From: Streptomyces albidochromogenes | GTDB taxonomy: Bacteria; Actinomycetota; Actinomycetes; Streptomycetales; Streptomycetaceae | Direction of reading: 5' to 3' | Assembly: GCF_005981925.1 (NCBI RefSeq) | Contig: NZ_VBVX01000028.1 | Coordinates: forward strand, 1 to 36,858 | DNA: 36,858 nucleotides | Part shown: positions 14,946 to 22,816 of the stretch, piece by piece | How positions within the stretch are numbered: position 1 is the first letter of the stretch | Layout of the letters: each line of letters opens with the position of its first letter | Translations under genes and position numbers: made by a program | Notes under the pieces: generated by a model | Databases searched by the model: none | Told to the model about the DNA's origin: nothing | What the model saw: the letters and a program-made list of their open reading frames with translations, nothing else

Positions 14946-16124
14946 CTAGTAGATCGGCTTCTCCGGCTCGATCTGGTTGACCCAGCCGATGACGCCGCCA
15001 CCGACGTGCACCGCGTCGGCGAAGCCGGCGGACTTCAGCACCGCGAGGACCTCCGCACTGCGGACACCCGTCTTGCAGTGCAGGACGATCTTCCGGTCCT
15101 GCGGGAGGTCCTGGAGGGCGCTGCCCATCAGGAACTCGTTCTTCGGGATCAGCCGCGCGCCGGGGATCGAGACGATCTCGTACTCGTTGACCTCGCGGAC
15201 GTCGATGATGTCGATCTTCTCGTCGGCGTCGATCCACTCCTTGAGCTGCTGGGGAGTGATCGTGGAGCCGAGCGCCGCCTCCTGCGCCTCCTCGGACACG
15301 ACGCCGCAGAAGGCCTCGTAGTCGATGAGCTCGGTGACGGTCGGGTTCTCGCCGCAGACCGCGCAGTCGGGGTCCTTGCGCACCTTGACCTGGCGGTACT
15401 GCATCTCCAGGGCGTCGTAGATCATCAGCCGGCCGACCAGCGGCTCGCCGATGCCGGCGAGGAGCTTGATGGCCTCGTTGACCTGGATCGACCCGATGGA
15501 CGCGCAGAGCACGCCCAGCACGCCGCCCTCGGCGCAGGACGGGACCATGCCCGGCGGCGGGGGCTCGGGGTAGAGGCAGCGGTAGCACGGGCCGTGCTCG
15601 GACCAGAAGACCGACGCCTGGCCGTCGAAGCGGTAGATCGAGCCCCAGACGTACGGCTTGTTGAGCAGCACGCACGCGTCGTTGACCAGGTAGCGGGTCG
15701 CGAAGTTGTCGGTGCCGTCGACGATCAGGTCGTACTGGGAGAAGATCTCCATCACGTTCTCGGCTTCGAGCCGCTCTTCGTGCAGGACGACGTTCACGTA
15801 GGGGTTGATCCCGAGGACCGAGTCGCGGGCGGACTCGGCCTTCGAGCGGCCGATGTCGGCCTGGCTGTGAATGATCTGGCGCTGCAGGTTCGACTCGTCG
15901 ACCTCGTCGAACTCCACGATGCCGAGCGTGCCGACGCCGGCCGCGGCGAGGTACATCAGCGCGGGCGAACCCAGGCCGCCTGCGCCCACGGCGAGGACCT
16001 TGGCGTTCTTCAGCCGCTTCTGCCCGTCCATCCCGACATCCGGGATGATCAGGTGGCGGGAGTACCTGCGAACCTCATCAACAGTGAGCTCGGCAGCGGG
16101 CTCGACCAGGGGTGGCAGCGACAC
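14946..16124 (-). CDS. moeZ: MoeZ: adenylyltransferase/sulfurtransferase
   Basis: 392-aa fusion of an E1-like ThiF/MoeB domain (nucleotide-binding GAGGLGSPALMYLAAAG, then the RQ(I)IH region and a two-pair CxxC zinc site CYRC and CAVC) with a C-terminal rhodanese domain whose active cysteine is C350 in HCKTGVRS. It adenylates the C-terminal Gly-Gly of small sulfur-carrier proteins and converts them to thiocarboxylates, supplying sulfur for molybdopterin, thiamine, cysteine and some secondary metabolites. GTG 16122-16124 is preceded by GGAG at 5 nt. The gene starts 63 bp after the stop codon of the spherulin-4-like gene on the same strand, so it may be reached by read-through from the polysaccharide operon. 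No partner carrier gene is adjacent. Confidence 0.93.
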   Translation of the reverse strand: MSLPPLVEPAAELTVDEVRRYSRHLIIPDVGMDGQKRLKNAKVLAVGAGGLGSPALMYLAAAGVGTLGIVEFDEVDESNLQRQIIHSQADIGRSKAESARDSVLGINPYVNVVLHEERLEAENVMEIFSQYDLIVDGTDNFATRYLVNDACVLLNKPYVWGSIYRFDGQASVFWSEHGPCYRCLYPEPPPPGMVPSCAEGGVLGVLCASIGSIQVNEAIKLLAGIGEPLVGRLMIYDALEMQYRQVKVRKDPDCAVCGENPTVTELIDYEAFCGVVSEEAQEAALGSTITPQQLKEWIDADEKIDIIDVREVNEYEIVSIPGARLIPKNEFLMGSALQDLPQDRKIVLHCKTGVRSAEVLAVLKSAGFADAVHVGGGVIGWVNQIEPEKPIY

Positions 16125-16187
16125 GGGGACTCCGTAGGTCGGTCAATCAGTACGGTTGTTCTCCGCGTAACACTGCCACGCCCCTTC

Positions 16188-16952
16188 TCATTCCGAGACA
16201 CCCGGTCCGATCCGCGAGACGATTTCGTCCCAGTAGCCGGGCAGTGTCTCGAATGCGGCGTTCTGTCCGTCCAGGTCGCCGACGACGGTCCGGTCCGTCA
16301 GGAAGACGGTTCCGGCGCCCTGCCAGCGGGCGATGCGGACGGCCTCCTCCAAGTGTGTGCGCGGCAGTCCGTGCACCAGGTGGCAGAAGCGCTCCGGCGG
16401 GTAGTCCGCCGTCCACTCCGCCACCTGTGACCAGCGGTAGTCCGTCCACGGCCCGGAGAACGTCACGAGCTGGTCGGCCGTCTCCGCATAGCCGGGGTAC
16501 GGGTGCGTGCCGTGGCCGAGGACCAGGCGGCAGCCGCCCTCGGCCAGTCCGGACAGCATGGTGGTCAGGCGGCGGACACCCGGCAGGTCCGTCCGGTCGG
16601 TGGGACAGCGGTCCAGATAGAAGCCGTCGACCTTGTACCAGTCGCGGAACCGGTGCCCGTCGGAGACGAGCTCGCCGAAGGACCGCGCCCCGTACGCCAC
16701 GTCGAGCCGCCCGAGCACGGGGACACCGGCGTTGCGCAGGCGGCCAGCGGCCTCCAGGCAGTGGGGGTCGGGGCGCTGTCCCGGGCCGTTGGCCACGTTG
16801 AGCGCCACCCAGTGCAACGGCGCACCCGGCCGGCTGAGTTCACCCCACTCCACCGGGGCGACGAGCGGGTGGGCGTATCCGGGGACCCCGACGCCCATCC
16901 GGTCGGCCGCGGTCGCCGCCGGCTGCCGCCGGGGCGTGGTCAGATGCGGCAT
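16188..16952 (-). CDS. Spherulin-4-type putative glycoside hydrolase
   Basis: 254-aa single-domain protein of the spherulation-specific family 4 type (GH114/GH135-like (beta/alpha)8 fold). Visible family features are the opening VGVPGYAHPLVAP, the WVALNVANGPG segment, a VLGRLDVAYG strand and the acidic FYLDR motif in the position of the catalytic carboxylates. Characterised relatives cut alpha-1,4-galactosaminogalactan or polygalactosamine. No signal peptide is apparent, so the protein would act in the cytoplasm or leave by another route. The ATG overlaps the end of the epimerase gene by 13 bp, so translation is coupled. The context suggests trimming or quality control of an amino-sugar polymer, which is inference. 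Confidence 0.75.
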   Translation of the reverse strand: MPHLTTPRRQPAATAADRMGVGVPGYAHPLVAPVEWGELSRPGAPLHWVALNVANGPGQRPDPHCLEAAGRLRNAGVPVLGRLDVAYGARSFGELVSDGHRFRDWYKVDGFYLDRCPTDRTDLPGVRRLTTMLSGLAEGGCRLVLGHGTHPYPGYAETADQLVTFSGPWTDYRWSQVAEWTADYPPERFCHLVHGLPRTHLEEAVRIARWQGAGTVFLTDRTVVGDLDGQNAAFETLPGYWDEIVSRIGPGVSE

Positions 16953-17950
16953 GCCGCCTCCATCCAGATGTCCGCGAGCGACTCCTCCAGGTTGATCCTG
17001 GGCCGCCAGCCGAGGCGGTCGCGCGCGGTGCGCACATCGGCCTGCTGCCAGCTGCCGCAGCCGTCCGGGTACGGGTACGGGGCGCCCACGTGCTCCGGGG
17101 CCGTCTCGCCGCGCTGGGGGCCGACGGAGGCGAGCACGCCGCCCACTCCCCCGTTGCGCGCCGCCGCGGCGGCGCTGCCCGGCACGTAACCGGAAGGCGC
17201 GTCCAGTTCGTGCAGCGCGCCGCCGTAGCCGGCGACCCGGGCCAGGACCGCGGCGGCGTCCCGCAGCCGGACGGCGCGCCCGGTGCCGATGTTGATGGCG
17301 CCCTGCGCGGCGGACAGCGAGGCGGCGTGCACGGCGCGTGCCACGTCCCGCACGTCGACGAAGTCGCGCTGTACGCCGAGGCCGCTGAGCTTCAGCTCGC
17401 CGTCCCCCGCCTGCATCGCGCGCCGCATCGCCTCGGCGAGCCGCCCGAGCGGCGAACCCGCGGGGGTGCCGGGTCCGACCGGTGAGAAGACCCGGAGCAC
17501 GACGGCGTCGAGTCCGGACCCGAGCACCAGCTCGGTGGCGGCGAGCTTGCTGACGCCGTACGGGCCGCCGGGGCGGGGCACGGCGTCCTCTGCGGTGGAG
17601 GACCCCGGCTGGGAGGGCCCGTACTCGGCGGCGCATCCCAGCTGTACGAGCCGCGCGCCGCAGCCGCTGCGGCGCAGGGCCTCGCAGACAGTCGCGACGG
17701 CGACGGTGTTGTGCCGGGTCAGGTCGCGCGCGCCGCCCCGGGTGGCGCCCGCGCAGTTGATGACGACACCGGGGTGCACGGCGTCCAGGAACCGGGTCAG
17801 CGCGCCGGGACTCCCGGTGGCGAGGTCGAAGCGTACGTCGGCGTCGTCGCCGCGCCCGAGGGCGGTGAGCTGCACGGCCGGGTCGGCGAGCAGCCGGTCG
17901 GCGACGAAGCGGCCGAGATATCCGTTGGCACCCAGCAGCAGCACCCTCAT
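16940..17950 (-). CDS. NAD-dependent nucleotide-sugar epimerase/dehydratase
   Basis: 336-aa extended short-chain dehydrogenase. The Rossmann motif GANGYLG is at residues 7-13, the acidic D(V)RFDL follows and the catalytic YGVSK is present. The C-terminal half carries NIGTGRAVRLRD and DRLGWRP, both typical of GalE/RmlD-like sugar enzymes. The most likely role is 4-epimerisation or dehydration of an NDP-sugar to feed the adjacent glycosyltransferase; the substrate cannot be read from sequence. ATG 17950 has GAGGGG at 7 nt. It is separated from the upstream membrane-protein gene by 143 bp, the only real gap in this operon, and overlaps the downstream hydrolase by 13 bp. Confidence 0.87.
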   Translation of the reverse strand: MRVLLLGANGYLGRFVADRLLADPAVQLTALGRGDDADVRFDLATGSPGALTRFLDAVHPGVVINCAGATRGGARDLTRHNTVAVATVCEALRRSGCGARLVQLGCAAEYGPSQPGSSTAEDAVPRPGGPYGVSKLAATELVLGSGLDAVVLRVFSPVGPGTPAGSPLGRLAEAMRRAMQAGDGELKLSGLGVQRDFVDVRDVARAVHAASLSAAQGAINIGTGRAVRLRDAAAVLARVAGYGGALHELDAPSGYVPGSAAAAARNGGVGGVLASVGPQRGETAPEHVGAPYPYPDGCGSWQQADVRTARDRLGWRPRINLEESLADIWMEAACRI

Positions 17951-18093
17951 CGCGCGTCCCCTCGGTGCCGACCGGCTGAAGTTGGGGGTTGGGGGGTCAT
18001 GGTCACGTTCTCCTTCGAGTGGGGCGGGATGAGTGCTGCGGTGTACGCCCGCGGCGTCGGCTCCGCGGGAGGTTTGTGGGCGGATCGGTACGG

Positions 18094-19515
18094 TCAGTGC
18101 GGTCCGTGGCGCAGGTCGGTGCGGGGGCAGCCGTCCGGTCCCTGCGGTCCGGCCGGTCCGTGGCGGCCGTCCGGTCCGGGCCGGTCCTCCGGCCGCCGCG
18201 CGGGTTCGGTGGCGCCCGTGCGGGCCCGGTCGGCGTGGGCCGAGGCGCGGGAGAGGGCCGCGGTGGCGTGGACGAGCAGGGCGAGCGCGGCCACGGCGCA
18301 GGCGAGCGCCGGGACGGCCGCCGCTCCCCCGACGGCGACGAGGCGCTCGACGGGCCGGGCGAGGGTGCCGCAACCGGGCAGACGGGCCGCGAGTACGGCG
18401 CACACCGCGCCGATCTGCGCCCCGGCGGCGGCCGCGAGCCCGGCGGAGGCGGACCGGGGGAAGCCGTGGACGGTGAGCAACCGGGCGAGGAAGAGGAGCG
18501 TGCCCAGGGCCGCACCGGCCGCCAGGACGGCTCCGCCGCTTCCCCCGCCGGCCGCCCCGGCTCCCGCCGCCGCGCCGACCGCGAGGTGCAGGGAGCCGAG
18601 CACGCACACGAAGAGGCCGGTGAGACCGAGGACGAGCGGACGGACCGACGCCCCGAAGTCCTCGGTGCCGCGGCTCGCGGCGAGCTTGCGCCGCGCCTGC
18701 GCGGCGAGGCGGTGCGCGCACCAGGCGGCGGGCGCGAGCGCGACGGCCAGGGCGACGAGCGTGGCCGTGCGCACCGGCCACGGTCCGTCGGGGCCGCCCG
18801 GGAGGAGCCGCGTGAGCAGCCCGTCGCCGAGGACGGCGTACCCGAGCAGCCAGCACACCCACAGGCGCGCGGCGGGCGCCGTACGCCCCTCGGCGCGCAG
18901 GGGCCCCCGGCGCAGGCACAGCGCGAGGGTCACGGCGACGACCAGTACGCCGCTCGCGCCGACCGCCCACCGGGCGCGCCCCTGGGCGAGTTCGAGCCCG
19001 GCGGCGGTCGCGGCGCACGCGACGCCGGGCAGCAGCGCGTACCCGACCCATCCGGCGTACGCGGGGGCCTCGTGCGCGGGGGCCGTGCCGGCGCCGTCGC
19101 CGGCGCGCGGCACGCGCGCGTACAGCTCCTCGGCGAGGGCGAAGACGTCCCGGTGGCGGAAGCGCGCGGCGGTCCTGTCGGTCACCCCGTGCGCTTCGAG
19201 CCCCGCGGCGATCTCCAGCGGGTCGACGGCGCGTTCGCACAGCTCCCGGTGCCGGTGCATGAGCGCCCGGACCGGGTCGGCCGGACCCCGGCGGGGCGGC
19301 GCCGCCGCCCTGGCGCGAGCGGGAGCGGCGGGCTCGGGCGCCGGGGGCGGCGCGTCGTGGTCCCAGGCGCCGGGGCTCACGGGCGTACGGGGTGCGTCCC
19401 ACGCGCCCCTGCCGGGGAGGGCCGGCATACGGGTCGCGCTCATCGGCGGGCCTCCTGCGGTGACGGTCGTGGTGACGGGTCTCGCCGGGTCCTGCCGGCC
19501 GCTTCGCTCAGACAT
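18094..19515 (-). CDS. Eight-TM membrane protein of the polysaccharide operon
   Basis: 473 aa, no family I can name with confidence. The first 80 or so residues are Pro/Ala-rich and disordered. A compact soluble block (about residues 80-140) follows, containing RHRELCE, VDPLEIAAGLEAHG and ARFRHRDVFALAEELYARVPR. Then come eight hydrophobic segments (about 150-435) rich in Ala, Gly and Val. The tail is collagen-like, with five consecutive Gly-X-Y triplets (GPDGRHGPAGPQGPDG). The ATG overlaps the glycosyltransferase stop codon by 8 bp (ATGTCTGA), so the two are made together. By position it is the candidate membrane export or anchoring partner, perhaps filling the role PelG has in Pel systems, but I see no clear PelG similarity. 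An internal ATG 25 codons in is an alternative start. Confidence 0.75.
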   Translation of the reverse strand: MSERSGRQDPARPVTTTVTAGGPPMSATRMPALPGRGAWDAPRTPVSPGAWDHDAPPPAPEPAAPARARAAAPPRRGPADPVRALMHRHRELCERAVDPLEIAAGLEAHGVTDRTAARFRHRDVFALAEELYARVPRAGDGAGTAPAHEAPAYAGWVGYALLPGVACAATAAGLELAQGRARWAVGASGVLVVAVTLALCLRRGPLRAEGRTAPAARLWVCWLLGYAVLGDGLLTRLLPGGPDGPWPVRTATLVALAVALAPAAWCAHRLAAQARRKLAASRGTEDFGASVRPLVLGLTGLFVCVLGSLHLAVGAAAGAGAAGGGSGGAVLAAGAALGTLLFLARLLTVHGFPRSASAGLAAAAGAQIGAVCAVLAARLPGCGTLARPVERLVAVGGAAAVPALACAVAALALLVHATAALSRASAHADRARTGATEPARRPEDRPGPDGRHGPAGPQGPDGCPRTDLRHGPH

Positions 19516-21190
19516 CGCGCTCCCCGGGCGCCGACCCGGCGCCCACCCGGTGCTCCGGCTCCGCGGCTTCCGCCCAGCTCGGGGCGGTTTCCCCGGCGCT
19601 CGCCCAGCGGACCGGCACGTGTGCTTCCGCCGGGTTGGCGAAGAGCGCGGGTTCGCCGTCCGCTCCCACCACTTCGCGGCGTACCGGGCAGTGCGAGATC
19701 AGCTCCAGGTAAATGCCGCGAAATGCCGCGAGATTCTGCTCGACGGTGAAGAGTTCGAGGGCGCGTGCGCGTGCCGCCGCTCCCAGTCGTTCGCGCCGCT
19801 GCGGGTCGCGCATCAGCGCCACGCATGCCTCGGCCAGAGCGCGGGGGTTGCGCGGCGGGACCACCAGGCCCGTGCCGCCGATGACTTCGACGACCGCGCC
19901 GACGTCCGTGGAAACCGTGGCCCGGCCGCAGAACATCGCCTCGACCAGGCTGACCGGAAAACCCTCGACGACGCTGGAGAGCACGACCACGCTGCCCGCC
20001 GCGTAGGCGTCGGCCAGGTCGGGCACCTCGGGGCCGCCGATCTCCTCGAAGGAGACCGGGTTGTCGCCGACGGCGTGCGCGTCGGCGGCCTCGTCCGGGA
20101 AGAGCTGGGCGGCGAGCGCCTCGCAGTGCGCGAGGTAGGCGGCGGCTTCGGCGCTCTGCGCGTGCCGGCTGTGGACGACGCGCAGCCGGGCCTGCGGCTC
20201 GGCCCTGCGCACGTCGGCGAAGGCGTGCAGCAGCGAGACGAGGTCCTTGGCCGGCTCGACGCGGCCGACCCAGACCAGGGTGCGGGGGTCGCCGCCGTCG
20301 GCGCCCTCCCCCACCGCCGCGAAGCGGTCCGACTCCATGCCGGGGTAGACCGTGCGCAGCTTCGCGCGGTCGGCGCCGCAGCGCTCCTGCCACCGCCTGG
20401 CGTGCGTGTTGCCGGGCGTGACGAGGGTGGCCTTGTCGTACACCTCGGCGGCGAGCTTGCCGTGGAAGGACGCGAGCAGGGCCCGGACGGGGGCGCTGCG
20501 GGCCGCGTCGCCGGCGGCGAGGTAGTGCGCGCGCAGTTGTACGCCGTACTCGGTGACCAGCAGCGGTACGCCGAAGAAGCGTTTGCCCAGCAGGCCCGGC
20601 AGGGCGGCGGACCCGCCCGAGGCCGCGTGGCACAGGTCGACGGCGCCGAGGCTCCGCTCGTCGTACCAGTCGAGGGACAGCGGCCGCAGGGCGCGCTCCA
20701 GCAGATCGACGAACTCCAGGTAGTCCGGCACCTTGGCGGCGTGGACGGCGCTGTTCGCGCCGGGCGCGCGGCAGGCGGCCTCCAGGGCGCGTACGGCGAC
20801 CTCGGAGCGCAGGGCGGCGTGCAGCCCGCCGCGCTCCCCCGCCAGCTCGGCGAGGCCGTAAAGACCGGCGGCGAACCGGTCGCCGGCGTCCGCGTCGTCC
20901 GGCGAGCAGATCGCGCCGGCCAGCTCGCGGAAGTGCCCGGCGAAGCGGTGCCGCTCGCGCCGGCCGTACGTCGCGCCGTCGTCCTCGGGCGCCCACAGCG
21001 GCGCGGTCCGGACGCGCTGCACCTGGGGCGGCAGCGGCATCCAGCCGAGCGCCTCCTGGCGGGCGCTGCGGCTCAGGGCGTACAGGTCGAATTCGTGCTG
21101 CGCGAGCCCGCGCACGAGCCGGTCGCACCAGAGCCTGGACTCACCCGTCGCGTACGGGTAGCCACCCTCCGTCAGCAGTCCGATCCGCAC
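19508..21190 (-). CDS. PelF-like GT4 glycosyltransferase (DUF3492 N-terminal domain)
   Basis: 560-aa GT-B glycosyltransferase. The N-terminal opening IGLLTEGGYPYATGES...WCDRLVRGL and the later LLVTEYGVQLRAHYL are the signature blocks of the DUF3492/PelF subgroup of GT4. The C-terminal GT4 domain shows LVWVGRVEPAKDL, the EX7E-type EGFPVSLVEAMFCGRATVSTDVGAVVEV and a glycine-rich GLVVPPRNP loop. PelF polymerises UDP-N-acetylhexosamines into the cationic Pel exopolysaccharide, so an amino-sugar polymer is the natural guess here. GTG 21188-21190 is chosen because GGGGG lies 7 nt upstream and the family motif begins right after it. It is the first gene of a run: membrane protein (8-bp overlap), epimerase, spherulin-4 hydrolase. 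Confidence 0.85.
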   Translation of the reverse strand: MRIGLLTEGGYPYATGESRLWCDRLVRGLAQHEFDLYALSRSARQEALGWMPLPPQVQRVRTAPLWAPEDDGATYGRRERHRFAGHFRELAGAICSPDDADAGDRFAAGLYGLAELAGERGGLHAALRSEVAVRALEAACRAPGANSAVHAAKVPDYLEFVDLLERALRPLSLDWYDERSLGAVDLCHAASGGSAALPGLLGKRFFGVPLLVTEYGVQLRAHYLAAGDAARSAPVRALLASFHGKLAAEVYDKATLVTPGNTHARRWQERCGADRAKLRTVYPGMESDRFAAVGEGADGGDPRTLVWVGRVEPAKDLVSLLHAFADVRRAEPQARLRVVHSRHAQSAEAAAYLAHCEALAAQLFPDEAADAHAVGDNPVSFEEIGGPEVPDLADAYAAGSVVVLSSVVEGFPVSLVEAMFCGRATVSTDVGAVVEVIGGTGLVVPPRNPRALAEACVALMRDPQRRERLGAAARARALELFTVEQNLAAFRGIYLELISHCPVRREVVGADGEPALFANPAEAHVPVRWASAGETAPSWAEAAEPEHRVGAGSAPGERDV

Positions 21191-21410
21191 GAGCGCACCC
21201 CCGATCTCCCTTGTGGGCGGCCGCCGTTGGTCCGGCGACTCGCAGCGGGACCGACCGTATGCGGACAGGGCGGTGACGCGACGGACGGTTGTCCATCGCG
21301 CCACCAAAAGGGGTGAACGCGCGTAACTTTCGCCCCACGGTCGCGTTCTGTCGCGCTAGAGGGCTTTTCGGTTACGCGGCGTCAGGTTGCGGCCTGTGCA
21401 CAGCGGCCTC

Positions 21411-22808
21411 TCAACTGCCGGGGAAGACCCAGGGGTTGGGCTTGCATTCGATGCCGCCGATGTCGAGCGACTTCGTCTGCTGCTGCATGATCGGCGCGAG
21501 TTCGCCGGGCGTCTCGCAGTTCTTGTGACCGTGCCCGAGCCGGTGGCCGACCTCGTGGTTGATGAGCATCTGCCGGTACGCGAACATCTTGTCCTTGCCG
21601 AAGGTGTCGGCGCCCTGCGCCCAGCGGAACGCGTTGATCATGACGCGCTCCGTGGCCGCCGAGTCGCACGAGACGTTGCCGGACAGCGTGTCGAGACCGG
21701 ACTTGGCGCACCACTCACCCGTGGTGCCGGGACTCGCGAGCGTGACCACGAAGTCGGGCCGCCCGGAGGAGATCCGTTCGAACGTCATGGCGCCGTCGTG
21801 CGCCCAGCTCCGGTCGTCGTTGAGGGTCTCCTGCACAGCGCGGGCGAAGACCGCGCCGTCAAGCCCGAGCCCCTTCTCGACGTCCACCCGATAGGAGTAC
21901 TTCTGCCCCTTGCCCGGTGCCTTGTCGAACCCGCCGATGGCCTGAAAGTCACCCTTGCCGGTCAGCTTCGGGTCGATCGGGTACGTCCGGGCCATCTGCT
22001 GCGCGTACGTCGCCGGAGCGTCCGCCACTGCCCGCGAGGGCGTCGGCCGGGGCTCCGAACGCGAGGCGTCGCTCTCGCGGGTGCTCCGGTCACCGGCGGC
22101 CGGGGACGCGACGGGCTCCTGCTCGCCCTGGGCGACCTGCCCGGCCACGACGACGGCGAGGACGGTGGTCACGGCGGCCGCCGCGATCCCGGTGAAGGTC
22201 CGGCCCCTGCCGCCCTTGGCCGGTGCGGCGTCCTGAAGGTCGTCGCCGTCGCGCCCGTCACCACCGGTGCCGGTGGCCTCGTCCGGCTCCCGGCCGTCGG
22301 CCGGGCCGACCGGGCCGGCCTGCGACGGAACCCGGGGCGGGGCGTCGAACGCCTCGACGAACTCCTGCCGCGGTCCGGGGATCCGCGCCCCGGCCGCCGC
22401 GTAGCGCGCCTGCGCGGTTCCCTGCGCCGGTGTGTGCCCCGGAGCCTGACCCCGCGCGTGAGCCTGTGTCTGCGCCGGCGTCTGCTCGGCGGGCGGCCCC
22501 TGCGGTCCGCGCGGCGCCCCCTGCCAGTCGCCGTACCGGCCGCCGGGCGCGGCGCCCCAGCCGCCTCCGGCCTCCCGCTGCTCGGGGTGGCCGCCGCGCA
22601 CCTGCGGCACCCCGTGAGCCGGAGTGCCGCCGTACTGCTGCTGCTGCCGCGCCTGCGGCTGTGCCTGTGGTCTGCGGGCCCCGGGGGGCGGCGCGACGTC
22701 GTACCCCGCCGCGTCCGGTCCTGACGCGGCCTGCCGGCCGCGGCCCGGTATGGCGGGCTTCTCGGCGGCCCCCTTGGGTGCGGGGCCTCGGCGACTATGA
22801 CGTCCCAC
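21411..22808 (-). CDS. DUF3152 membrane-anchored zincin-like protein
   Basis: 465 aa. The N-terminal 195 residues are low-complexity (Pro, Gln, Ala, Gly) and should be cytoplasmic. One membrane segment (about 201-224, GIAAAAVTTVLAVVVAG) follows, then a Ser/Thr/Arg linker, and a DUF3152 domain that ends the protein. That domain carries HEVGHRLGHGH near 415-428, a metzincin-type HExxHxxGxxH zinc site, followed by APIMQQQ in the place of the Met-turn, and four Cys that could form disulfides. The expected location is the outer face of the membrane. M. tuberculosis Rv3207c is of the same family in a similar neighbourhood. The GTG is 8 bp after the stop codon of the hydrolase, and its AGGAG lies inside that gene's end, so the two are coupled. 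Confidence 0.85.
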   Translation of the reverse strand: MGRHSRRGPAPKGAAEKPAIPGRGRQAASGPDAAGYDVAPPPGARRPQAQPQARQQQQYGGTPAHGVPQVRGGHPEQREAGGGWGAAPGGRYGDWQGAPRGPQGPPAEQTPAQTQAHARGQAPGHTPAQGTAQARYAAAGARIPGPRQEFVEAFDAPPRVPSQAGPVGPADGREPDEATGTGGDGRDGDDLQDAAPAKGGRGRTFTGIAAAAVTTVLAVVVAGQVAQGEQEPVASPAAGDRSTRESDASRSEPRPTPSRAVADAPATYAQQMARTYPIDPKLTGKGDFQAIGGFDKAPGKGQKYSYRVDVEKGLGLDGAVFARAVQETLNDDRSWAHDGAMTFERISSGRPDFVVTLASPGTTGEWCAKSGLDTLSGNVSCDSAATERVMINAFRWAQGADTFGKDKMFAYRQMLINHEVGHRLGHGHKNCETPGELAPIMQQQTKSLDIGGIECKPNPWVFPGS

Positions 22809-22816
22809 GCGCCGGA

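Noticed and set aside
21191..21410. Gene or element between the PelF-like gene and DUF3152
   Set aside because: No supported frame. A near-palindrome around TGTGCACA (21391-21408) lies just past the DUF3152 stop codon, but it is interrupted and I cannot assign it as a terminator or operator.
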